A DNA stretch of 64,000 nt from Gluconacetobacter asukensis. Its GTDB lineage: Bacteria; Pseudomonadota; Alphaproteobacteria; Acetobacterales; Acetobacteraceae. Below, piece after piece: positions 53,986 through 61,800 of this stretch. The stretch is from contig NZ_JABEQE010000014.1 in assembly GCF_014174375.1 (NCBI RefSeq), positions 45,880 through 109,879 on the forward strand, written 5' to 3'. The notes under the pieces are model-generated. The model was given only the letters and a program-made list of their open reading frames with translations, had not been told where the DNA came from and did no database searches. The translations under genes were made by a program, and so were the position numbers. Numbering within the stretch: position 1 is the first letter of the stretch; every line of letters starts with the position of its first letter.

Positions 53986-54276
53986 CTATTGGGCCGCGAT
54001 AACGTATATTGCTCCCTGGTCAAGCGCCTCGGATTTATGGTTTGTTCCCGCTGGTAGGAAAACTCGGTCTCCTGGCCCGACAGTTCGAGGTTCATCGTCA
54101 ATGGTAAAAACGAGCGCCCCCTGAATAACAAAAAGAACTTCATCGACTGGGTGCGTATGGAAATCATGCACCTTATGCGGAACGTCACGCTGTAATTCTA
54201 CACTCCCCTGAGATGGAAGTAATTCGAGAATCTCATCTGGAATAATTATGTTTCTGAATGGCGCATTGTCCTTCAT
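53986..54276 (-). CDS. Small cupin-domain protein
   Basis: 96 residues, a single cupin fold with metal-binding motif 1 (HDFHTHPVDEVLFVIQGALVF, two His and a Glu) and motif 2 (VGPGDRVFLPAGTNHKSEAL, with a His). It could be a small metal-dependent enzyme or a binding protein. The start ATG at 54276 overlaps the YqcI/YcgG gene stop at 54273. Last gene of the four-gene minus-strand operon. Codon use is AT-richer than in the neighbouring genes outside the island. Confidence 0.88.
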   Translation of the reverse strand: MKDNAPFRNIIIPDEILELLPSQGSVELQRDVPHKVHDFHTHPVDEVLFVIQGALVFTIDDEPRTVGPGDRVFLPAGTNHKSEALDQGAIYVIAAQ

Positions 54277-55028
54277 GCCGCAGATATCCTTTTCGGGGTG
54301 GAAGGAGAACCGCTTCGTGCCAACTCCTTAAACGGGCACTCCAAAGCTGCTATATTATCATCGGGAAGGAAGTACTGTTGGAATTCACGCCCGACCGGAT
54401 CACCATAACGCCCAAGGGCCGGTGAAGGCGCTACCCCGTCATATGGGATTAGTCGTTCTCGAACAGTTCCAAAAGCCGCCTCGGCAGCCGCGTCAGTTCC
54501 CAAAATTCGATCAAAGACCCATCTTGGCTGAAACGTAAGCATAAAGGACGTCGATCGTCTGCTCTGACGCATGACATGCGCAGGCGTATTGCACACTACG
54601 AATATTGGTTCGCCATGGAAGCAAAACTCCCACAAAGGATGATCGATCTGCTGAGGAATTCCCCTGGGCCACTCAGCCCGATCGTGACGTGAAAGCTGAT
54701 CGAGGACAAGCCAGAATTCCCGATAATAGGCCTCAATCGTGCGAACAGGCCTCGGACGGGTAAAAACCACCAAAGAGGTATTAGCACCGAAGGTCCTCGC
54801 ATTTTCGACAAAATCTCCAAGTTCTCTGGCCAGTATATTCACATCGAGATCTTCCAGAAATAGGTACCTAAGTTGATCCTGACGATATCCGGCGATACCA
54901 AAAACACACGGAAATGCTCGGGTAGAACTCTCCATGAGTGCCTTGAATTCGGAGAAAACAAGATTCTCCCAATTTCCGTTGCGAATTTTTCTTTCCGCCT
55001 CATGACGGCTTAAGTATAGACGTGTCAT
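54273..55028 (-). CDS. YqcI/YcgG family protein (possible haem-dependent N-oxygenase)
   Basis: 251 residues. Family blocks are FPCVFGIAGYRQDQLRYLFLED (Cys41), GANTSLVVFTRPRP, PIFVVCNTPAHVMRQSRRSTSFMLTFQPRWVFD (Cys146, His151) and a C-terminal REFQQYFLPDDN. As far as I recall, a few characterised members (DcsA of the cycloserine pathway, GntA of guanitoxin) are haem enzymes that N-hydroxylate arginine-type guanidines. The conserved NTPxH histidine is a candidate haem ligand; that is inference. The start overlaps the MFS gene end by 29 bases, and the stop overlaps the cupin start. The substrate is unknown. Confidence 0.82.
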   Translation of the reverse strand: MTRLYLSRHEAERKIRNGNWENLVFSEFKALMESSTRAFPCVFGIAGYRQDQLRYLFLEDLDVNILARELGDFVENARTFGANTSLVVFTRPRPVRTIEAYYREFWLVLDQLSRHDRAEWPRGIPQQIDHPLWEFCFHGEPIFVVCNTPAHVMRQSRRSTSFMLTFQPRWVFDRILGTDAAAEAAFGTVRERLIPYDGVAPSPALGRYGDPVGREFQQYFLPDDNIAALECPFKELARSGSPSTPKRISAA

Positions 55029-56319
55029 TAATTTCTTCCTTGACTGATCTCAAATCAGTCATCATTGATTTTGCCATTACCATCGGTCCAAGAACGCCGG
55101 GAATTGAAAGCGCCACGAGAATTTCGATTAAGCTTCGATATCCAGCGTCATTTACCAATGCGTGGGAAAAGGTCGGATCAATAGCTGCCTCGTTCGATGC
55201 AGTCATCGCGATTCCGATGACTGGCTGGGCAATAGCAGCTACGATACCGGCCGTGGTTGTGTTTATGGAGGCTCCAACGCCAATGAACTCGGACGTATAG
55301 AGCCTCTTGGTACACTTAAGGACCAAAGGAACGGTACCCCCCGCGAGAATCCCGATAGTCGCGAAGTCACATGTAATGAAGGCGAAGCCGAGTCCATGTG
55401 CGAGTGCCGGCGTTAGGAATACTATCAAGACTGCGCGAAAAACACAGAGAACGATTAAAGTCCGATCTGGTCTACGAAAAATGTCCGCCGCGTGGCCAAG
55501 AAGCACAGAGCCTACGGCATTGCCGATCATGAAGCCGAGTAAAGGTATTCCTGCACTCGATGCATCGACCCCGAAATAATCTTCGATCATCGGCAGGCCC
55601 CATATCCCAGCCAGCGTGGTAACGATTGCGAAATGGGACGCGAAGGTCATGGCGCACCCCCAGTTCGCGCTCTTCTTCAGTGCGCGAACGGCAGAAAATA
55701 TAACGCTTCGAAGCGTTATGTTTTTTTTCTGTAGTTTCGCTATTTCTGGCAATACAAACCAGCCGCACAAGAGATTGAGCGCGCTCACGGCCGCAATAAG
55801 ACCAAATGATCCCCGCCAGCCTATATGAGTGAGAGCGACGGCCAGGGGGGTTGTCGCCAATGCGCCTCCGATATATCCAGACACCTGCGACAGCCCTGAA
55901 AAGAGCCCAAATCTCCTTCCTGGGAAGCGCAATGCAACCAGCTTCAGCAATGACGTGAATACTAGAGCATCACCCGATGCCACAATTACCCTTGCGAAGA
56001 ATGCTGTTGCTATGCCATCGGATATTGAAAAAACGGTGCTTCCTATTGAGGAAACGCCGATACTTAGCAAAGCGATACGCCTTACCCCATATCTATCTAC
56101 GAGCAGCCCCGCTGGGATTTGAAACAGCGCATATCCCCAAAAATATGCTGATGCGAGCGTCGCAACACCACTGGTTGTCGTTTGAAAGTCCCTTATAAGG
56201 TATAGATCAACCGTCTGGGGCGACGACCGCTGCATGAAAGCAACGGTATAAGCAAATGACAAGATACCCCACTCAAGATATCGACGCGGAATCAGCCGAA
56301 TACCCGATGTCATTCTCAT
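55000..56319 (-). CDS. MFS transporter
   Basis: 439 residues with twelve membrane segments and the MFS A motif between helices 2 and 3 (GLLVDRYGVRRIALLS). Helix 1 (LEWGILSFAYTVAFMQRSSPQTVDLYLIRDF) resembles hexuronate/phthalate-type or D-galactonate-like MFS carriers. Encoded between the GNAT-like gene (5-base gap) and the YqcI/YcgG gene (29-base overlap), so it is probably the importer or exporter of the operon's small-molecule substrate or product. AT-rich for this genome. Confidence 0.88.
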   Translation of the reverse strand: MRMTSGIRLIPRRYLEWGILSFAYTVAFMQRSSPQTVDLYLIRDFQTTTSGVATLASAYFWGYALFQIPAGLLVDRYGVRRIALLSIGVSSIGSTVFSISDGIATAFFARVIVASGDALVFTSLLKLVALRFPGRRFGLFSGLSQVSGYIGGALATTPLAVALTHIGWRGSFGLIAAVSALNLLCGWFVLPEIAKLQKKNITLRSVIFSAVRALKKSANWGCAMTFASHFAIVTTLAGIWGLPMIEDYFGVDASSAGIPLLGFMIGNAVGSVLLGHAADIFRRPDRTLIVLCVFRAVLIVFLTPALAHGLGFAFITCDFATIGILAGGTVPLVLKCTKRLYTSEFIGVGASINTTTAGIVAAIAQPVIGIAMTASNEAAIDPTFSHALVNDAGYRSLIEILVALSIPGVLGPMVMAKSMMTDLRSVKEEINDTSILKPS

Positions 56320-56324
56320 TTGAA

Positions 56325-57044
56325 TTATAACCTCACGATCCCGACGGAAAAAAGAGCGTCCCTCGGATCCGGGATCTCACGTTCTATGACGTCCTGGATC
56401 ATCGCAACCGTTCCGCGAGACTTCTGACCCCGATGAATGATATGGTCATAACATCCCCTCATGATCATCGCTGGAGTTTCCAGTATTTGTCCGGGGTAAA
56501 GCGCCCCACAGATTTCTGTAGCGGCCTCCTGCAATTCTCCGTCTTCCACACCATCATGAAGCGACGGCACTAATCTTGAGCAAATCTTAGAATTTGCCGC
56601 CCAAATTATCGGGTTACGTGTGCGCCAAGCGTACAAGATCTCGCTCTCTTCGGGCTGGAGATCGCTTGCAGTGAGTTCAATAGAGGTGGCTGTTAGAAAA
56701 TGATAGAGTCCGCGACCTTGATGTTGAGGCAGTACTTCACTGCCGCTTCTATATAGCGCGAGCATTCCTCCGATGCGAAATCTCTTATAAACTGAGAATG
56801 CGATTATTTTATTATGAAAATATAGAAGGATTATACCAAATTCCCGTTCAAACGGAGTTCTTGATGAAGTCCAATGCGGCTCATATAGTATCCAGTTTTT
56901 TGCTATTATTGCGTTCATTTCCTCCATCATTTCTGATCGTCTGGCGACTGGAACCTCGGACGCATCAGCAAAAGCTGCAGCGGAATAGCCCATCGGGAGC
57001 TTGTTCGTAGGTACGATGTGGTTTGGAGAGATGATATCCGACAT
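56325..57044 (-). CDS. GNAT-like acyltransferase of unknown substrate
   Basis: 239 residues from the ATG at 57044, which has AAGG eight bases upstream (a GTG at 57080 is an alternative). The segment FEREFGIILLYFHNKIIAFSVYKRF followed by RSGSEVLPQHQGRGLYHFLTATSIEL looks like strands 2-4 and the acetyl-CoA loop (QxxGxG) of a GNAT enzyme. The second half (WRTRNPIIWAANSKICSRLVPS) also fits a GNAT C-terminal segment. I do not recognise a named family. First gene of the operon that continues with MFS, YqcI/YcgG and cupin; divergent from the GlxA-type regulator. Confidence 0.72.
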   Translation of the reverse strand: MSDIISPNHIVPTNKLPMGYSAAAFADASEVPVARRSEMMEEMNAIIAKNWILYEPHWTSSRTPFEREFGIILLYFHNKIIAFSVYKRFRIGGMLALYRSGSEVLPQHQGRGLYHFLTATSIELTASDLQPEESEILYAWRTRNPIIWAANSKICSRLVPSLHDGVEDGELQEAATEICGALYPGQILETPAMIMRGCYDHIIHRGQKSRGTVAMIQDVIEREIPDPRDALFSVGIVRL

Positions 57045-57164
57045 GGGATGGACCTTCAGAATAAGCACCCTAACAGGCACAGAACTATAGATTCTCCGTG
57101 ACAGGCGTCGGCATAAAGGACATTATTCCCTCGTTTTCTGCCAATTGTTGAAGGGCAAGTGACA
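57045..57164. promoter_or_regulatory. Divergent control region of the island
   Basis: 120 bases between the GNAT-like gene and the GlxA-type regulator. It should carry both promoters and the regulator's site. AAGGG nine bases before the ATG at 57165 serves as ribosome-binding site. No clear repeat was found by eye. Confidence 0.5.
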
Positions 57165-58160
57165 ATGGCCGAAATTGAAGTCGTGCGAGAGATTCAAAAG
57201 ACATTCGTCATTTTATTGTATCCTGGCGTTACCCTTCTTGATGTTTCCGGCCCAGCACAGGTATTTGCTGCCGTATGCCAAGAAAACGAACAAGAATTTG
57301 GTAATATTAATTTAATATATGTTTCTGAGCATGGTGGATCAATCGAGACGGACGTTGCGCTTTCGGTGAACACAGTTCCGTTTTATTGTTTAGATACTGT
57401 TATGATTGATACTCTTCTGATTCCCGGCGGCCCGGGCGTATGGAAAGCTATTAAGAGCGATGTACTGGTCGCGCGGATACGTGACTGGGGAAGATCTTTG
57501 CGGCGCGTTGCCTCGGTGTGCCTTGGAGCATTTCTGTTAGCTGAGGCTGGGCTTTTGGATGGGCGCAGGGCGGTTACGCATTGGCGCCAATGCGACTCTC
57601 TGCGGCAGCGCTTTCCACGGATAGATGTCCGGGAAGATTCACTGTTCCAAAGAGATGAGAATATATGGACGTCAGCTGGTGTTAGCGCGGGCATTGATCT
57701 CGCCCTCGCGATAGTCGAGCAAGATTACGGACGAGCAACAGCGCTCGCGATCGCTCGAAGATTAGTTGTGTTCCTAAAGCGTCCCGGTGGGCAAAGCCAG
57801 TTCAGCACTCTACTACATACGCAGATTTGTGACGTCGATTGTCGACTGACCACGCTTCATGCCTGGATAGCAAGTAATCTGACATCGAAGCTTAGCGTAG
57901 AGGTTCTGGCGGCGAAGGTCGGCATGTCTCCTAGAACTTTTGCTCGTTTTTACAAAATGATTGCCGGTTCGACACCAGCAGCCAGCGTTGAAGCCTTTCG
58001 GGTGGAGGCCGCCCGTCGGATGCTTGAAGACGGTGATTTAGCAAGTATTTCCGAGATCGCTCGTCGCGCAGGGTTCGGCGACGATGAGCGAATGAGGCGA
58101 GCCTTTATTAAGTTGCTAGGAATTTCTCCCACCGATTACCGCCGAAGCTTTTCGATTTAG
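57165..58160 (+). CDS. GlxA-family transcriptional regulator (DJ-1/PfpI domain plus AraC HTH)
   Basis: 331 residues from the ATG at 57165 (an in-frame GTG at 57159 is possible). The N-terminal DJ-1/PfpI-like domain (VILLYPGVTLLDVSGPAQVF, TLLIPGGPGVWKAI, RVASVCLGAFLLAEAGLLDGRRAVTHWR) spans about residues 12-185. The AraC helix-turn-helix pair is at about 225-325 (LSVEVLAAKVGMSPRTFARFYK, SISEIARRAGFGDDERMRRAF, GISPTDYRR). The Cys in ASVCLGAF is kept. Known relatives (ArgR, GbdR, CdhR of Pseudomonas) sense arginine, glycine betaine or carnitine, so an amino-acid-like ligand is plausible. Divergent from the cupin operon, which it probably controls. AT-rich. Confidence 0.9.
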   Translation: MAEIEVVREIQKTFVILLYPGVTLLDVSGPAQVFAAVCQENEQEFGNINLIYVSEHGGSIETDVALSVNTVPFYCLDTVMIDTLLIPGGPGVWKAIKSDVLVARIRDWGRSLRRVASVCLGAFLLAEAGLLDGRRAVTHWRQCDSLRQRFPRIDVREDSLFQRDENIWTSAGVSAGIDLALAIVEQDYGRATALAIARRLVVFLKRPGGQSQFSTLLHTQICDVDCRLTTLHAWIASNLTSKLSVEVLAAKVGMSPRTFARFYKMIAGSTPAASVEAFRVEAARRMLEDGDLASISEIARRAGFGDDERMRRAFIKLLGISPTDYRRSFSI

Positions 58161-58195
58161 CGGCCTGTCGGACAGCGCCTGTCGCGATGATTATG

Positions 58196-58430
58196 AGGCG
58201 CGGAGAGGCAACTCTAGCAGGTTGGCCCGCCGGGAGGCACTGAAGGCAAAGCTGGATGAAGCCCGTACGCGGCTGGAATTGGAAGCCTGCGAGCAGGCCG
58301 AGACCGCCCGGCCCGAATACGAACGCAGGAAAGCAGCCTTTGATGCGAAGCGGGGACGGCGCGGCCGCCCGCCGAAAGAGCCGGACGATGAACCGCCATC
58401 AGACTGGTAGATCAACCTGGCCGATCCGGT
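58196..58430 (+). pseudogene. IS1182-type transposase, internal fragment
   Basis: The plus strand reads SSRLARREALKAKLDEARTRLELEACEQAE, then YERRKAAFDAKRGRRGRPPKEP and PSDW-stop-INLADP, the charged middle region of IS1182-type transposases just before the catalytic domain. A TAG interrupts it near 58408, and after about 58430 the match ends. It is opposite in orientation to the IS1182 N-terminal fragment at 53548-53776, and the two bracket the AT-rich island. Confidence 0.6.
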
Positions 58431-58620
58431 CATTGGGCCGTCCAGCATCATCGGCGCCGTCATGCCGGACAGGCGCAACCCGCCGATGAACGTCGTGGTT
58501 CCAGTACCCTGGGGTATAGAGGCATCCGACAGCGCGTGCCGCGACGTGACCGTCCCCGTAGACGGACCATCTTTGTCGAGACGGCGGTTTCGTCGATGAA
58601 GACCCGCGTTGACGCAATCC
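58431..58620 (-). pseudogene. IS630-type transposase fragment with frameshift
   Basis: The minus strand gives RVFIDETAVSTKMVRLRGRS in one frame and TTTFIGGLRLSGMTAPMMLDGPMTG in another. These match the first two catalytic Asp regions of IS630-family transposases (FIDET and DGPxxG), so a frameshift has broken the gene. It abuts the IS1182-type fragment in tail-to-tail orientation, forming another hybrid relic. Confidence 0.62.
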
Positions 58621-58708
58621 ACCATCACCCGTAAAAACCCCGCATCCCTAACCAGCGAAGCCCCAACAGGCGCAGCCTTGACTTAAGCGCCGGAGGCGCC
58701 GCTTGACC

Positions 58709-60001
58709 ATGTCCATGACGTTTGCCGACCTCTCTCTGGCACCGACCCTGCTGAGCGCACTGGCCGAGGAAGGGTATGTCACCCCCACCCCGATCCAGGC
58801 CCAGTCCATCCCGCTGCTGCTGGAAGGCCGCGACCTGCTGGGCATGGCCCAGACCGGCACGGGCAAGACCGCCTCCTTCGCGCTGCCGCTGCTGCACCGC
58901 CTGGCCGCGTCTCCCCGCCCGGCGCCCAAGGGCGGTGCCCGCGTCCTGGTCCTCGCGCCCACGCGCGAACTGGTCTCGCAGATCGCCGACGGTTTCGAAA
59001 GCTTCGGTCGCCATCTCAACTTCAGCGTGACGACGATCTTCGGCGGTGTCAGTCAGTTCCATCAGGTCAACGCGCTCAAGGAAGGCGTGGACATCATCGT
59101 GGCCGCACCGGGCCGCTTGCTGGATCTGATCAACCAGGGCCTGTGCGACCTGTCGCAGCTCGAGGCACTGGTGCTGGATGAGGCCGACCAGATGCTCGAT
59201 ATGGGCTTCGCCAAGCCGATCGAGCGCATCGTTGCGACGCTGCCCAAGGACCGGCACACAGTGCTGTTTTCGGCAACGATGCCGAAATCCATCGCAGCAC
59301 TGGTCGAAAGCCTCCTGCGCGACCCGGCGAAGGTCGAGATCGCGCCGCCCTCAACCACCGTCGACCGGATTGAACAGTCGGTCATGTTCGTCGATGCCGC
59401 CGACAAGAAGGCGGCATTGCTGGAACTGTTGCAAACGCCCGGCATGGGCCAGGCCGTGGTCTTCACCTTGCAGAAGAACATCGCCAACGAAGTCTGCGCC
59501 TTCATCACCGAGGCCGGCATCACGGCCGAGGCCCTGCATGGCAACAAGTCGCAGGGCCAGCGGGAGCGCGCGCTCGATGCCTTCCGCGCCGGCACCGCGC
59601 AGGTCCTGGTGGCGACCGATATCGCGGCACGCGGCATCGACGTCGACACCGTCACGCATGTTTTCAATCATGACCTGCCCAGCCTGCCGGAAAGCTATGT
59701 CCACCGCATCGGCCGCACCGGCCGCGCCGGGCGCAACGGCTTCGCCATCACGCTCTGCGATGCCGAGCAACGCGCCTGGCTGCGGGATGTGGAGCGGGAA
59801 ATCGGTCGCACCCTGACCGTTCAGGACGATCACCCGTGGCATTCGGAAGCGGCGCGCAACTCGACCATGCGTCCGCCCCTGCTGGGCGGCGCGCCGCCCA
59901 AGGAAGCCAAGCCGCAGGAGAAGCGCGAGCGAAAAGTCTGGACCGAGGAAGAGAAGCAGGCCGCACGGGCAGCGGCCAAGGCGACTGCCGGGGCAGCCTG
60001 A
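58709..60001 (+). CDS. DEAD-box RNA helicase (RhlE-like)
   Basis: 430 residues from the ATG at 58709; a TTG at 58703 sits at a better distance from GGAGG (58692-58696) and is possible. All helicase motifs are present: Q motif TPTPIQAQSIP, Walker A AQTGTGKT, PTRELV, DEAD box (VLDEADQMLDMG), SAT and, in the second RecA domain, ATDIAARGIDV and HRIGRTGRAG. The C-terminal tail (about residues 385-430) is Lys/Ala/Glu-rich. Unwinds RNA duplexes, for example in ribosome assembly or mRNA turnover. A normal core gene directly after the transposase relics, so it marks the right edge of the island. Confidence 0.94.
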   Translation: MSMTFADLSLAPTLLSALAEEGYVTPTPIQAQSIPLLLEGRDLLGMAQTGTGKTASFALPLLHRLAASPRPAPKGGARVLVLAPTRELVSQIADGFESFGRHLNFSVTTIFGGVSQFHQVNALKEGVDIIVAAPGRLLDLINQGLCDLSQLEALVLDEADQMLDMGFAKPIERIVATLPKDRHTVLFSATMPKSIAALVESLLRDPAKVEIAPPSTTVDRIEQSVMFVDAADKKAALLELLQTPGMGQAVVFTLQKNIANEVCAFITEAGITAEALHGNKSQGQRERALDAFRAGTAQVLVATDIAARGIDVDTVTHVFNHDLPSLPESYVHRIGRTGRAGRNGFAITLCDAEQRAWLRDVEREIGRTLTVQDDHPWHSEAARNSTMRPPLLGGAPPKEAKPQEKRERKVWTEEEKQAARAAAKATAGAA

Positions 60002-60010
60002 TCAGGCTGG

Positions 60011-60180
60011 CGCTGCCCTTGAACCCACCAAAGGGCAGCCCCTCCGTTGGCATTCCATCGGCCGTTCCGGCCGACGGAACCTTGGCCAACTCCGCCCTTT
60101 GGAAACCCATTCGTTATCAAATGATTGGGGTGCAGGGCCTCAGGCCCTGCCGGGGCCAGGGCAGAGCCCTGGATTCAAGC
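60011..60180. repeat. CCAAAGGGCAG-family repeat with inserted hairpin
   Basis: Starts TGCCCTTGAACCCACCAAAGGGCAG. The short TCG loop of the other copies is replaced by a segment of about 55 bases that contains its own palindrome (GGCCGTTCCGGCC). It then continues with CCCTTTGGAAACCC, CATTCGTTATCAAATGATTGGGG and a GGCCTCAGGCCCTGCC hairpin. The same right half occurs on the opposite strand at 63801-63893. Confidence 0.75.
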
Positions 60181-60208
60181 CTTCCCGGCAAATAGTCCGG
60201 GAAAAAAA

Positions 60209-60259
60209 GAGGCTGTTCCAAAAAATTCCGTCAGAGACGGACCTTTCCAAAACAGCCTC
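60209..60259. terminator. Hairpin between helicase and gabT-like genes
   Basis: Arms GAGGCTGTT (60209-60217) and AACAGCCTC (60251-60259) enclose a loop of 33 bases between two convergent genes, with A-runs on one side (60202-60208). A bidirectional terminator is likely. Confidence 0.55.
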
Positions 60260-60267
60260 CCCACAAT

Positions 60268-61539
60268 TCAGCCCGCCAGAGCCTGCTCGATAATCGCCAG
60301 CCCCTCCTCGATCACGCTGTCAGGCGCGGTCAGGGGCACCAGAATGCGCACAGTCTCGCCCAGCACACCGCAAGACAGCAGGATCAACCCACGTTCAGCG
60401 GCACGGGCGCAAATGGTGCCGGCGCCGCCTTTGTGCGGGGTCTTGCCGTCGGCTTCCAGAATATCGAAGCCGATCATCGCACCGGGCCCACGCGCGGCGC
60501 TGAAGGGCACCAGGCCCGGCTTGCCGCGCAGCGAGTCCAGCCGGTCGCGGATGCGCGCGCCGATCACGTTGGCGCGCTCCACCAACCCTTCCTCGACGAT
60601 CACGTCCAGCACCGCCAACCCGGCGGCACACGCCAGCGGCGCACCGGCATAGGTGCCGCCCAGCCCACCGGGGCCGACAGCGTCCATCAACTCGGCCCGG
60701 CCGATCACGCCCGACAGCGGCATGCCGCCACCCAGCGACTTGGCAACGCACACCAGGTCAGGTGCCACGCCGGAAAGCTCGATGCCGAACAGCTTGCCGG
60801 TACGGGCAAAGCCGGTCTGCACCTCGTCGGCAATCAGCTTGATCCCGTGTGTGTCGCAGACCGCGCGCAGGGCTTGCAGCAATTCGGTGGGGGCGGGGCG
60901 GAAGCCGCCTTCGCCCTGCACGGGCTCGATGATGATGGCGGCAACCTGCGCCGGGTCGATATCCGCCGCGAACAGCAGGTCGAGCGCGCGCAGACTGTCG
61001 GCAACCGAGATCTCACCGGCCGGGAAGGGCAGGTGATAGACCCCGCCGGGCATGGTCCCGAACGGTGCCTTGTAGGGCTGCACCTTGCCCGTCAGGGCCG
61101 AGGCCAGCAGCGTGCGGCCATGGAACCCGCCGGTAAAGGCCACCACGCCGCTGCGCCCGGTGGCGGCGCGGGCGATCTTCACCGCGTTCTCGGTCGCTTC
61201 GGCGCCGGTGGTGAACAGGATGGTCTTGGCCGGGCCGGGGAAGGGGGCCAGCGCGTTCAGCCGCTCGGCCAGCGCGATATAGGATTCATAGGGCGAGACC
61301 TGGAACGCGGTATGGGTGAACAGGTCCAGCTGCCGCCGCACGGCCTCCATCACCTTCGGGTGACGATGTCCCACATTCAGCACCGCGATCCCGCCGGCGA
61401 AATCGATGTAGCGCCTGCCTTCGACGTCCCACAATTCGGCGTTTTCCGCGCGGGCGGCATGGATGGTGGTGGCCGAGCCGACGCCGCGCGGCACAGCCGC
61501 CTCGCGCCGCGCCTGAAGGGCGGAATTGCTGGATGACAT
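60268..61539 (-). CDS. gabT: 4-aminobutyrate aminotransferase (GABA transaminase)
   Basis: 423 residues, full length for GabT. The PLP lysine is Lys267 (VCVAKSLGGGMPLSGVIG) and the pyridine-nitrogen aspartate is Asp238 (LIADEVQTGFARTG). Other GabT blocks are DFAGGIAVLNVGHRHPKV, FFTTGAEA-like LFTTGAEATENAVKIARA and GFHGRTLLASALTGK. It converts GABA and 2-oxoglutarate to succinate semialdehyde and glutamate in the cytosol. No gabD is adjacent. Convergent with the helicase gene; the divergent neighbour is a CPA1 antiporter. Confidence 0.92.
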   Translation of the reverse strand: MSSSNSALQARREAAVPRGVGSATTIHAARAENAELWDVEGRRYIDFAGGIAVLNVGHRHPKVMEAVRRQLDLFTHTAFQVSPYESYIALAERLNALAPFPGPAKTILFTTGAEATENAVKIARAATGRSGVVAFTGGFHGRTLLASALTGKVQPYKAPFGTMPGGVYHLPFPAGEISVADSLRALDLLFAADIDPAQVAAIIIEPVQGEGGFRPAPTELLQALRAVCDTHGIKLIADEVQTGFARTGKLFGIELSGVAPDLVCVAKSLGGGMPLSGVIGRAELMDAVGPGGLGGTYAGAPLACAAGLAVLDVIVEEGLVERANVIGARIRDRLDSLRGKPGLVPFSAARGPGAMIGFDILEADGKTPHKGGAGTICARAAERGLILLSCGVLGETVRILVPLTAPDSVIEEGLAIIEQALAG

Positions 61540-61800
61540 GGTCGCCTGTCCTCGTTGTCTGAAGGGCCTGATCGCGGGGGAGGGGCGCCGCCACCGACGC
61601 CATACCGACGGCGCTTGTACTGCCCGCGCGCCGGGCGCGGGAGACGCCTTGTCGGTCGTCGGTGGTGCCTTTCTGTCACCATCCTGTCATAGCGCCTCAG
61701 ATGGTCAGCATGGGGGGGCGTGTGTATGGTGCGCGCACTTCGGACCGGGGGTGGTGCCTGCCTCGCGCGCCGAAGCGGGGGAACGAGTCGAAGACCGCCC

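Noticed and set aside
58191..58628. Single 145-residue minus-strand gene covering the right-hand relics
   Set aside because: The translation is a patchwork of IS630-type sequence and the reverse of an IS1182-type fragment, so it is not a real gene.
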